Assembly: GCA_027577595.1 (NCBI GenBank)
Contig: JANBRJ010000153.1
Coordinates: forward strand, 1-22,906
Source: Coemansia sp. RSA 487
Lineage: Eukaryota > Kickxellomycota > Kickxellomycetes > Kickxellales > Kickxellaceae
Direction: 5' to 3'
Length of the DNA: 22,906 nucleotides
Shown: in pieces, positions 1 through 7,931 of the stretch
How positions within the stretch are numbered: position 1 is the first letter of the stretch
How the letters are laid out: each line of letters begins with the position of its first letter
Program-made: the position numbers and the translations under genes
Notes under the pieces: generated by a model
Seen by the model: the letters and a program-made list of their open reading frames with translations, nothing else
The model's database searches: none
Told to the model about the DNA's origin: nothing

Positions 1-18
1 TCGAAAAGTTAAACTTAC

Positions 19-265
19 CAAAGCTGATACCTTCATCCAGCTCCTCTGGGATATCACCAAGCGTGCTATTGTTTGTACGGTGCTTCTTATTTGGAAGTGT
101 ATAATGCGAATGGTTGAACAGTTTGCGTTTGTTAACTGGTGTCACGTTGACGCTGCTGGCGTTGTTTGGAGCTGTTGAGCTATTGCTGTTGGATTCGTTG
201 TTTTCCATTCGTGCCTGCAGCCTGGTGCGAGAACGCTGGTGCCCCTCTGGTCTTTCATTGGTCAT
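19..265 (-). CDS. First exon of an unrecognised gene (partial, continues past the left edge)
   Basis: An open frame on the minus strand starts at ATG 265 and runs 82 codons plus one base to a consensus donor, G|GTAAGT, whose intron begins at position 18 and leaves the window. A second in-frame ATG lies at 208. The first ATG is chosen because the frame is open upstream to a stop near 333 with no earlier ATG. The peptide is rich in Asn and Ser (NNESNSNSSTAPNNASS), then carries basic stretches (NKRKLFNH, PNKKHRT) that could act as nuclear localisation signals, and ends with an acidic IPEELDEG. I do not recognise the family. The exon and donor are read directly; the nuclear role is a guess. Confidence 0.6.
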
Positions 266-625
266 TTCTGTATTGCGTAGCAGCGTATGACAAACATAAA
301 AAGAGTTATTGGAAAGGTACTTTAAGGAGTTCTAATAAAGGTTTGTGTCTATAATAATAAAAAAAGTATACTGATAAGGGGAAAATGAGAATGAAGGAAA
401 AGAACATGCAAAGGCTTTTTTTAAATCGTAAACAAAAAATAAAAGTAAACACACAATCTGATTAACGGAAATGACTTGCGATCAACAAGGACAAACAATA
501 AAGAACCGTGTTTACTTTTTTCACTTGCTTTTTTACTAAAACCTGCTTTTCGGCTTCTCCTTTGTAATAAAAACACTTGACTGCTTTTATTAGATATAAG
601 CTAAAAGAAGCGGAGGTGAAGAACC
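266..625. other. AT-rich upstream region of the 19-265 gene
   Basis: About 360 bp of low-GC sequence with several A and T runs. It must contain the promoter and leader of the minus-strand gene starting at 265. I see no convincing TATA box, repeat or reading frame in it. Confidence 0.4.
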
Positions 626-1227
626 TCACAAACTATTTCCACATGTCAACAACTTGTGCACAGCTCCGCATGGGCGCGCATTGCTTGCAGTCTGGTGGTC
701 ACAGCTGCTAATATGTGTCACACCCCTTGTTATAAAAATAAATGCCATAGCGGAACTAGAGGAGATTGCTTTTAGCCCAGAAACTTTACCAAATACTATA
801 AAATAAATAGGGTTTCGCAATTCCCCGAAACCTCCTTGGCATCCGCTCCAGCTTTCGGCGATGCTAATATGCTGTTTATTAAATATCCACGTGGATGCAG
901 TGAAATTTTTGGGAAAACTGAGACGATACTGGATGGTCTCTATAAGACGTCCACTATATCTGGCTATCATAGCTATATGAATTAAAGCATGACTAAATGC
1001 CCCTACGAAACGCGCAAACCCGTCGTTCTTTAATATGCCGCGATGGCTGTTTTTCTCCACTCTACCTTATCAAGCTTGGTTCGTGGCCAGCGGGAACCCC
1101 ATCAGCCACACCGCTTATCCTTATTTGCTTCTTCATCAGCTGTCGTTGTCGTTTCCTGTATTCCAGCTGTAGTACAGATCTTACCATGGCGGTCGTCGGG
1201 TCTCGCGCTATGATGCCAGCTTTGCAT
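626..1227 (-). pseudogene. Coding-like island, probably a decayed or spliced unrecognised gene
   Basis: This patch is richer in GC than its surroundings and has long open stretches on the minus strand. One frame starts at ATG about 1187 in a very good context (GACCGCCATGG) and reads about 40 residues, including the basic stretch RKRQRQLMKKQIRISG, to a stop near 1063. Just before that stop is AAG|GTAGAG. Splicing from there to TTTAG near 989 would continue in frame into the 144-codon frame that ends at 626 (…IARYSGRLIETIQYRL…). A further open frame starts at ATG 1227. No family is recognised. It may be a real two-exon gene or a relic; the evidence is frame openness and composition only. Confidence 0.25.
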
Positions 1228-1254
1228 ACAATAACAAGATATGATATATAGTGT

Positions 1255-2470
1255 CATATTCTTGATACGTTATTTTTGAATGGTATCATGGTTCTTGAGG
1301 GCTTACAGCTATAAAATAGCCTAACACTCATACCATTGCTTCATGTCATCCTTAGTTTCTGTTTTAAATATATAGTACACTCCTACGTAACAGTCCTAAT
1401 GTCTATAGTGTAACAATTCATATCTCATCCAATGTTGTATTATGTTTATTATTTAAATACCTTTGAAACCATTGAGCAAATTGCTCAAAACCATACTAAA
1501 ATGTACTACTATCAAATGCGTTTGGTTTAATTGCCACAAATGCGTGTGTGACACGAAATCTAATTACCGGATATGTGTTTACCACTATTTAAGATAATTC
1601 CATGTCATTGCAGGTAGACAGACCTTTTCTTCTCTTGGTTCCTTCTTCAGCTTTTAAGAATATACTTTTATTCATACTAAACCATTATAGCATATTTTTG
1701 TATTTCTATATTTGGTTTTCTATTTTTGAATTATCTTTATTTGCACTCCTATTTAAAAAATTATAGGTGTAATGTTATAAGAATAAAATCAAAGTCACAA
1801 ATAAAAAGGGACTTTATGTGACGGGTTTACCATGGACCCAGGATAAAATAACATGGAGTAATTTTATAGATCTCTACTTTCCTTCCAAAAACTAGATAAA
1901 AGAAAATACACATGCCTTCTAGAAGAAGGCGATGATCCATGGGCAATGCTGCCCTTTATATTTAACAGTCCTTTGTTACGTAAGCGTACTGCTGCAATGT
2001 CCACAATCAGTGGTTGCTCCAAACATCTGAAAGGATCAGCCTTTCATATGACAACACACTAGCGTGACACAGATGCCAAAAGAGGCTTCAGTGAATTGTC
2101 AAGCCTCTCTGTCTTATTATATTCTGTAAAGATTCTGGGCTAAAATTGATCTCCAGTGGTGATGACCATTCAAATAAAATTGAGTGCAAATCTGCCAACA
2201 TCACCCTTTACTAGGAACTATGATTATATTTGAATATAATTTTAGGTGCTCCATTCAGGGATTGCTACAAGCTTACATACTGGTTTATTTTCAGCTTCGA
2301 AGGTGTCCCAAAATTAAAATTTTTCCACATTTAAAAGTGTAGCTAACAAAATAAAAAAGTTCAAAAATAAATCAGAGCAATTGGTTCGGTGTTTACTCTT
2401 AAATATAATCCACAGGAATCATAAAAAAGAAACCAAGGCTCAATAATTATTATCTATGTTTGTTCAACAT
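1255..2470. other. AT-rich intergenic stretch with short inverted repeats
   Basis: About 1.2 kb without a credible reading frame. It contains a perfect 17-bp palindrome at 1472-1488 and a 7-bp-arm hairpin at 1914-1930 (gccttct aga agaaggc). The composition suggests neutral decay. Confidence 0.4.
1472..1488. repeat. Perfect short palindrome
   Basis: TTGAGCAA-A-TTGCTCAA: two perfect 8-base arms around a single base, in otherwise AT-rich DNA. It could be a site for a dimeric DNA-binding protein or chance. No gene lies close enough to decide. Confidence 0.5.
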
Positions 2471-2487
2471 TAACATTCAAACTAAGG

Positions 2488-2688
2488 ATGCCAGCTACAG
2501 CTTCCAATATTACTTCTTCTTACACTCATCCTTGTGATGGATCTTCAGGTGCAGAGAAATTTGAAATAACAGCATCTACTGGAAAAGAGGCAATTATTCA
2601 AGCTGGAATAAAAACATGTAACCATATTAGAGGCTTACGAAAATCTGACACAGTTTCCCCAGGTTCTAACACAACCACGTGGGGATAG
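2488..2688 (+). pseudogene. Relic reading frame 0, Ser/Thr-rich, unrecognised
   Basis: A 66-codon open frame rich in Ser, Thr and Gly (TASNITSSYTHPCDGSSG near its start) ends with TVSPGSNTTTWG and a stop. The end resembles TVAPGSTTSTWE, which ends another frame at about 3337-3410, so the two probably share ancestry. The composition suggests a secreted or cell-wall type protein, but no signal peptide or family is seen. It is more likely a remnant of a small gene family than an active gene. Confidence 0.3.
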
Positions 2689-2736
2689 TTACCGGTTATA
2701 AAGTAGAATAAATGATATATTAGTTATAGAGATAGC

Positions 2737-3005
2737 TGTGATAACGACTAGGTTTGCAAGTTGTGAGCCTAGTGAAATTGCAATATGATTGACTTGCATT
2801 GAGCCAATCATATTGTTGGGAAGCACATGGTATATGCTTCTCAACCATCATAATCCTTTTTTGTACTGCTTTGACGGCTATAAATGCCATCTTTTGTTTT
2901 GAAAATGAACAAGAGGAACTTTAGTTCCATTTTAAAAAAAACTATTGTGAAGCACTAACAATGATTATGAAAATAGCAGTAATCGTGAGTCCACGTCTTA
3001 TTTAG
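2737..3005 (+). repeat. Repeat unit A: promoter-like segment plus short hydrophobic leader ORF
   Basis: Copy A of a diverged repeat; copy B is at 4638-4888. Shared blocks in the same order are a TGTGATAACGA…TTGCAAGT segment, a CGGCTATAAA box (about 2875-2884), the exact 19-mer CAAGAGGAACTTTAGTTCC (2910-2928), and …ACTAACAAT just before a short ORF. The ORF at 2961-3005 starts MIMKIAVIV, like a signal peptide, and stops soon after. A has an extra inverted-repeat segment (2781-2845) that B lacks. The arrangement reads like a duplicated promoter with the start of a secreted-protein gene, now degraded. Confidence 0.45.
2781..2845. repeat. Two adjacent inverted repeats inside unit A
   Basis: The first is perfect: CAATATGATT (2781-2790) and AATCATATTG (2806-2815), 10-base arms around 15 bases. 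The second is GTTGGGAAGCA (2815-2825) against TGCTTCTCAAC (2835-2845), 11-base arms with one mismatch. Both could form cruciforms or RNA hairpins. The whole segment is absent from copy B, so it may be a separate small insertion. Confidence 0.5.
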
Positions 3006-3336
3006 CTAGTTTTAGATAAAATTTTCGCTTCACATATTCTAGTTGAGGCAGGATAACTGAGATGGATACGGCACATGTTGTGATAATGACTCAACTTGCA
3101 AGCTGCATGCTGAATCATACTCACAATAGCTATTAAAATATTATTAACCTAGGCAAGCATATATCAATATACTGATCTCTGACACATAACTATGACACGA
3201 AATGCTAATTGTTGTTACCACCGTTCTCTTAATAAAACCAGAGACAAAAGATTCCACTGTAACCTTGAATAGTGAAACAGATGACAAGCATAAATCAGTA
3301 TGTCAGGTTAGAAGGCACATTAACTTTCTACATTAG
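3006..3336. other. AT-rich intergenic stretch with a fragment of the repeat
   Basis: A short third match to the start of the repeat lies at 3079-3103 (TGTGATAATGAC…AACTTGCAAGC). It lacks the TATA-like box and the 19-mer. Otherwise nothing is recognised. Confidence 0.3.
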
Positions 3337-3412
3337 TCTGGTACAGTTGCCCCTGGTTCAACTACAAGCACGTGGGAAAGTACTGCTGGGTGTGAGATAA
3401 AGAATAAGTAGT
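3337..3412 (+). pseudogene. Relic coding end, copy of the 2688 frame end
   Basis: A short open stretch reads SGTVAPGSTTSTWESTAG and stops after CEIKNK. It matches the TVSPGSNTTTWG end at 2650-2688, and both copies keep the CACGTGG hexamer context. It lies downstream of unit A as expected if A once supplied the promoter and start of the same gene. No intact gene remains. Confidence 0.3.
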
Positions 3413-4390
3413 GATAATTCTTTTGATTTTTAGCAAGTAGTCAAAATTATGAACCACCTATAAATAACATTGACAAAAACCAAAGTGGATATTGAAAATA
3501 GTGAAAACTGTGAATATTCAGACTCTGGTGCAACATATAATTTATTAAATTCAATAAAACAAAAATATTTATGGATAAGCTAAATACTGCCAATTTTCTG
3601 CAAATAGTACAAGCTGACAAAATTATGTATCACAGAATCCAGCATATGCATTGCTATCCACAAGTGCTTCTATAGTCTTCTAGTGTGTGCATGACACATT
3701 GAAATGATATCCCTAATTTGCATAATAGCTGGTAGGCTTATTTGCACAGTTCCTGTAAAGTGTTTTAGCAAGCGGCTTGGCTGGTGATTTTATTTCCTTA
3801 TTTTTTGAAGAAACTGTAGAGTTTAAATAGCCAGGTAAAGCTTTATTTTTTTTATTTTTTGATGCACCCATTTTAGTTTGATAATTGTGTAGGTTATAAT
3901 GAGTAGAAAATAATGTTTGGAGAAAATAGATAAAACAAAGCAGAAGAGGGCTGCAGTGTACATTTTAATACATTCTTGTCAGCATTGCGGATTCCTTGTC
4001 CTTTCTTTTATTTGCATATTTTCCAACATGCATCTACATTTTTATATATGGAAAGTCTTGCCTTTTTGTCTTTTTGCCTTTTTGCCTTTGTGGCCTTGTT
4101 TAAAGAAGGCTTTCAAAAATGTGGACACTCTGTCTTCTAGTTTTTCCCACTGTCTCTTTTACTAACCACATCATTCTGCTAGAAAATGCTGCGGCTATAA
4201 ATTAGGCAATTGCAAAAAATAGGAAACACCTGTTTTTGGATTTTAATATATGCCTAAAAGTAGGAATTTGTATCTGGAGACTTTGTAGATCAAAAATAAA
4301 AAGTGTTGGGGACGTGTGGCTATTACGCTTATGTATAGACAGCTTGAACATATAAATGATTACGCATTGATGTAAATATGTGAAAGCCGC
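3413..4390. other. AT-rich intergenic stretch
   Basis: About 1 kb with no supported gene. An 82-codon frame at 3917-4165 is rich in Phe, Leu, Cys and His from T-rich DNA and includes a short imperfect repeat (tttttgcc, 4065-4090). It looks like a chance frame. Confidence 0.35.
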
Positions 4391-4499
4391 CTTTGTTAGA
4401 TAAAATTGGCGACATAAAAGAACACTGTCGGCGCCCTTTCTCCTTTTTGGTTTATTAAAAAAAAACATCCTACCTTTAACAAAGTACATATATTCGTCA

Positions 4500-4616
4500 A
4501 TGACCTGTGGATTAGAAGCATTAATAACAAATGGTGGCCCTCATCAACCACGCCCACCACCAGCACCACAAGCAAAAAAGGAAAACCCCAGAAATGTGAA
4601 TAATCCAAAAGAGTAA
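4500..4616 (+). CDS. Possible small proline-rich ORF (38 aa) or terminal exon
   Basis: A 38-codon frame starts ATG ACC TGT and contains GGPHQPRPPPAPQAKKENPR before a TAA. The frame is open upstream to about 4394, and an AG at 4482-4483 follows pyrimidine-rich sequence, so it could be the last exon of a spliced gene. Its base composition is clearly richer in GC than its flanks. No family is recognised, and the chance of a random frame is real. Confidence 0.2.
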   Translation: MTCGLEALITNGGPHQPRPPPAPQAKKENPRNVNNPKE

Positions 4617-4637
4617 TTTAGAGCAAAACATCTGCTA

Positions 4638-4888
4638 TGTGATAACGATTAGGCTTGCAAGTCACTGAACCATTATCATTACCAGAGTATTGTGCATAGA
4701 GCTTTAGCGGCTATAAAAGCCAATGTTTTGTTTGAATAGAACCAAGAGGAACTTTAGTTCCGTTTTGAAATCTCTTGCAAAGTACTAACAATTAATGCGA
4801 AATGATAGTTGGGATTGTTCTCGGAATTTTAATTTTGCTGTTTTTGCAACATGCTAATGAAATAATGTGGCAAAGGGATGATGCATAG
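4638..4888 (+). repeat. Repeat unit B: promoter-like segment plus hydrophobic leader ORF
   Basis: Copy B of the repeat described at 2737. It has the TGTGATAACGATTAGG…TTGCAAGT block, CGGCTATAAAAGCC (about 4709-4722), the exact 19-mer CAAGAGGAACTTTAGTTCC (4743-4761) and AGTACTAACAAT. A 28-codon ORF at 4802-4888 starts MIVGIVLGILILLFLQHANE, a plausible signal peptide or membrane segment, then stops. It sits just upstream of the Nudix gene at 5009 and could have become part of that gene's promoter. Confidence 0.45.
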
Positions 4889-5008
4889 ACGATATAACAG
4901 GTATTCCCCATACTATGTGTTTTATTTGTTTTCATAGAGCCAATGCATAAAGCAACATAAAAGAAAAAAATGCAAACAAATTATTTCTCCAGCTATTTCG
5001 TCATAAAA

Positions 5009-5953
5009 ATGTCTGCTTCGAAATTTACCCTTTTGGAAATTGTCAAGGCGTGTAACAATGCTTCGGATGTTACTAGCCTTGTGTCGACTGGAGATTACTA
5101 TCGCTTTTTTGCAGACACTGGTGCTCTTGCAGGTATTGTGCATCGCCGTGACATTCCTCCGCTTGAGGAAGAATGTGGTAAACAAAAGCAGCCGGTTTTC
5201 GTGTTCGACCATGCTGAGAAGACGCTTTGCTTCAACACAGCATACGAGACGGAGCAACAGCGCTCTGCAGCACTGGCGTCTGTGATAGACGAACTACGTG
5301 CAAGCAACGCATGGCCAACGCTGCGTAAATGGCGCAACGAGCTGTATCCGATTTGCAGCGGCAAGAAACAGAGTCCTCCAGTGATGGTCGAGCGTGCTGC
5401 ATCGTTCAATTTTGGCATACGCACGTTTGGTGTGCATATCAATGGCATTGTCAGACCAGCAAAGGAAGGAGATCCGGTGCGTATGTGGATTGCAAAGCGA
5501 GCACAAACCAAGCAGACATGGGCTGGGTACTTGGACAATATGGCGGCTGGCGGAATCGGCAATGGAGACGGCATATTTGCATCTGTAGTGAAGGAGTGTG
5601 CTGAAGAGGCAGACATTTCAGCCGACATTGCTGCCACTGCCAAGGGCGCCGGCACTGTTCAGTATATGATGCTTTCGGAGCTTGGAGTTCAGCCAGACAC
5701 CATCTATGTTTTTGATCTTGAGCTACCTGCTGATTTTGTGCCGCGCCCTAATGACGGTGAAGTCGAGGATTTCTACCTGTGGACAATGGACGAGGTGCTT
5801 GCAAAGATCCGCGCTGGTCTGTTTAAGCCGAACTGCGCCGTGTGCGCTATCGACTTTATGATCCGCCAAGGAATCCTGACTGCCGAGAACGAGCCCGATT
5901 ACTTGGAGATTATCGACAATATTCACGTCTACTTGCCATTCCCTGGCGTCTAG
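5009..5953 (+). CDS. Nudix hydrolase, DUF4743/Tnr3 N-terminal type (thiamine-related)
   Basis: The 314-residue product has a DUF4743-like N-terminal part (FTLLEIVKACNNA onward) and a C-terminal Nudix domain. The Nudix box is AGGIGNGDG-IFASVV-KECAEEADI, that is G-x5-D-x7-KExxEExxI. Known members of this type, such as the N-terminal half of fission yeast Tnr3, are fused to thiamine pyrophosphokinase and act on damaged thiamine diphosphate derivatives. Here the kinase half is absent and the gene stops after the Nudix part, as in stand-alone homologues. The start at 5009 (AAAATGTCT) is preferred because the alternative ATG at 4970 adds only UTR-like codons. It converges on the kinase gene with 53 bp between stop codons. 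Confidence 0.85.
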   Translation: MSASKFTLLEIVKACNNASDVTSLVSTGDYYRFFADTGALAGIVHRRDIPPLEEECGKQKQPVFVFDHAEKTLCFNTAYETEQQRSAALASVIDELRASNAWPTLRKWRNELYPICSGKKQSPPVMVERAASFNFGIRTFGVHINGIVRPAKEGDPVRMWIAKRAQTKQTWAGYLDNMAAGGIGNGDGIFASVVKECAEEADISADIAATAKGAGTVQYMMLSELGVQPDTIYVFDLELPADFVPRPNDGEVEDFYLWTMDEVLAKIRAGLFKPNCAVCAIDFMIRQGILTAENEPDYLEIIDNIHVYLPFPGV

Positions 5954-6006
5954 TTCATTTTAGTAGTGTTTTTTTTATTACATCCAATTAGTTTTTTTAT
6001 AGCTTG

Positions 6007-7485
6007 CTAGATATTTGGAATCTGTGGCAATGGCTGATGAAGATAATGCTGGCTGGCCTCGACCATCATGGCTTTGGTCATTGGGATACCGTCGATGCTG
6101 TGCTGACGCTTCCTTAGGCTCTTCCGGCGCTCCTTTGCGCTGAGCAACCCGCCGGTGGCAGTGCGGTCAGACTCGCCGGACCGCTTACGGCTGTCGTGGG
6201 CCATTTTATTGCAGTAGCGGTGCGCAAGAGACCGCTGCTCTGGAAACAGCTGATTCCACGTCAAAATATCGATTGGAACACAGCGCGGCGGCTCGAGCGT
6301 GCCGCCCATGTACCCTTCGTCGTTCGAGCCAAACGGGCGGTTGTCGAGGGTCAGGCACTTTGCACGGTCGTCGGATATGGACCCGTTCTCCTCAAGGAAC
6401 CGCCGGAAGTGCTCGTACTCGATATAGTCAAAGGCAGCGAAATGGCGCGAGAGGCCGTGATACTCCGGTGTGTCGTGCTCCGGAGGGGTGCGGTTTTTGC
6501 GCATGGCGCTGCGCTTGCGTGGATCCAGGGGCTCAGGCTCAAGAAGCATTTCCTCGAGATCGTGCGAGATGTCAAAGTTGGACTGGTCTGTGCTGGGCGC
6601 AAAAGGCGGGTCGAGCTGCTTGGCTTCGAGACGGTCCCAGTTGATGGCTGAGAAGAAGGGATGCGCCTTGATCCCCTCAAAGCCAATGCGCTGGGCTGGG
6701 TCCTTTGTCAGAAGCGCGCGCATGGCGGATATGCAGTCATAGCTGACCTGGACATCAGCAATGATCGGGAACTGGATCTCCTCGTACATTAGGGCGCGCT
6801 TGAGCTCGTCACCGTTCTTGCGGTGGCGGAAGGGGCGCTTGCCGTAGACGCACTCGTACATGACGACGCCCAGCGACCACCAGTCGACCGAGTACGTGTA
6901 TCCTACGCCGCTGACGACCTCTGGCGCCATGTAGTTTGCGGTGCCCGCCACTGCGTAGTGCAGCGAGTTGTTGCCACGCACGCGCGTAGCAATGTTAAAG
7001 TCAGTCAGCGCTACGTGGCCGTGGTGGTCCATCAGAATGTTGTCTGGCTTTATGTCGCGGTGGACTATGGCATGCGTGGTGTGCAAGTAGTTTATGGCGC
7101 ACGCCAGCTCAGCGACCCAGAAGCGGATGACGCCCTCCACGAAGCGCCGCCGCATCATATGGAAGCGCAGGTCGCCGCCTATCATCAGGTCCATAACCAT
7201 GTACAGCGTGTATTCGTCCTGGAACGAGAAGCGCAGGTTGACGACGAATGGATGGTCTATTTCCTCGAGCATGTCGCGCTCCCGTACAGTGTTATTTTGC
7301 GCCTTCATGCTGATGCACGTTGCCTTGTTGATGTACTTGAGTGCGTATGTTTTGCCGGTCCCCCGGTGCTCGACGATACGCACCTTGCCAAACGAGCCGC
7401 GCCCAATGACCCGCAGCAGACGGAACTTGTGCAGCCCCAAGCCCAGCCCGGTGCCGTTCTGTTGCTTTGCAAGAGAGTTGCCCAT
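6007..7485 (-). CDS. STK32/YANK-type AGC serine/threonine protein kinase
   Basis: The 492-residue protein has the kinase domain at its N-terminus: glycine loop IGRGSFGKV (about 27-35), ATP lysine in YALKY (K50), αC glutamate in RERDML, HRDIKPDN (catalytic Asp144), and TDFNIA (Asp162) with Asn where most kinases have Gly. DFN and GTANYMAPE fit the YANK/STK32 branch of AGC kinases. The start is set at 7485 because GCCATGGGC is a strong context and gives MGNSLAKQ, a likely N-myristoylation signal as in STK32A; the ATG four codons earlier would mask it. The C-terminal third is diverged and basic, with AGC-type sites such as RRKSLRKRQHS. It probably sits at membranes; its substrates are unknown. 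Confidence 0.9.
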   Translation of the reverse strand: MGNSLAKQQNGTGLGLGLHKFRLLRVIGRGSFGKVRIVEHRGTGKTYALKYINKATCISMKAQNNTVRERDMLEEIDHPFVVNLRFSFQDEYTLYMVMDLMIGGDLRFHMMRRRFVEGVIRFWVAELACAINYLHTTHAIVHRDIKPDNILMDHHGHVALTDFNIATRVRGNNSLHYAVAGTANYMAPEVVSGVGYTYSVDWWSLGVVMYECVYGKRPFRHRKNGDELKRALMYEEIQFPIIADVQVSYDCISAMRALLTKDPAQRIGFEGIKAHPFFSAINWDRLEAKQLDPPFAPSTDQSNFDISHDLEEMLLEPEPLDPRKRSAMRKNRTPPEHDTPEYHGLSRHFAAFDYIEYEHFRRFLEENGSISDDRAKCLTLDNRPFGSNDEGYMGGTLEPPRCVPIDILTWNQLFPEQRSLAHRYCNKMAHDSRKRSGESDRTATGGLLSAKERRKSLRKRQHSIDGIPMTKAMMVEASQHYLHQPLPQIPNI

Positions 7486-7931
7486 GGCCACATGCAAAAA
7501 TGGTAGAAATTGAAAGGTTTTATTTTATTTTTTTACAAAGCAAAAATGACAAAAATAAGAAAGCTGTGTGGCTGCAAGAAAGGGAGAAGAAAGAACATGA
7601 AAAGCCAACATACAATTCTATTTTTGGGGGGGGAGAGGAGGAACAAAGGGCAGCTGGAAAAAAAAGACAAGAGATTTGCATACATTTAGCAGAGCTTCTT
7701 CCAGAGGCAAATCAGGGAACTGGTTGCAGTTGGAAATTAGCCAACCACACATGAAAAAGCGTTTTGCTTTTTTGTTTTGTTGCGGCTGTTTTACTGCTGC
7801 ATTGGTTCCGTATTTTTTTTGTTGGTCCCTGGCAGACTCTTTTTCTTTGGACCACACAGCCACTTTTATTTTCCCGCATTATTTACGTTAATTATATTAT
7901 ATCTTTTTATATTTTTACCTCACTATTGATT
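7486..7931. promoter_or_regulatory. Divergent promoter region between the kinase and lumazine-synthase-like gene 1
   Basis: A 446-bp region between two divergent starts. It contains a G run (7625-7632), A-rich purine tracts and T runs. No clear TATA box or conserved site is seen. Confidence 0.5.

Noticed and set aside
3917-4165. 82-codon frame with Phe/Leu/Cys-rich product
   Set aside because: Composition follows T-rich DNA with a simple tttttgcc repeat; no start context or family support.
360-4900. Possible transposon or LTR-element remnant in the AT-rich region
   Set aside because: I found no reverse transcriptase, integrase or transposase motif, no paired terminal repeats and no target-site duplication. 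The A/B repeats look like duplicated promoters rather than element ends.
6823-7506. 227-codon open frame on the plus strand
   Set aside because: It lies antisense to the kinase domain, whose motifs are unambiguous; it is a shadow of GC-rich codons.
7764-7931. Extended hydrophobic N-terminus for lumazine-synthase-like protein 1
   Set aside because: The 56 upstream codons come from T-rich leader DNA; the ATG at 7932 begins normal coding composition.
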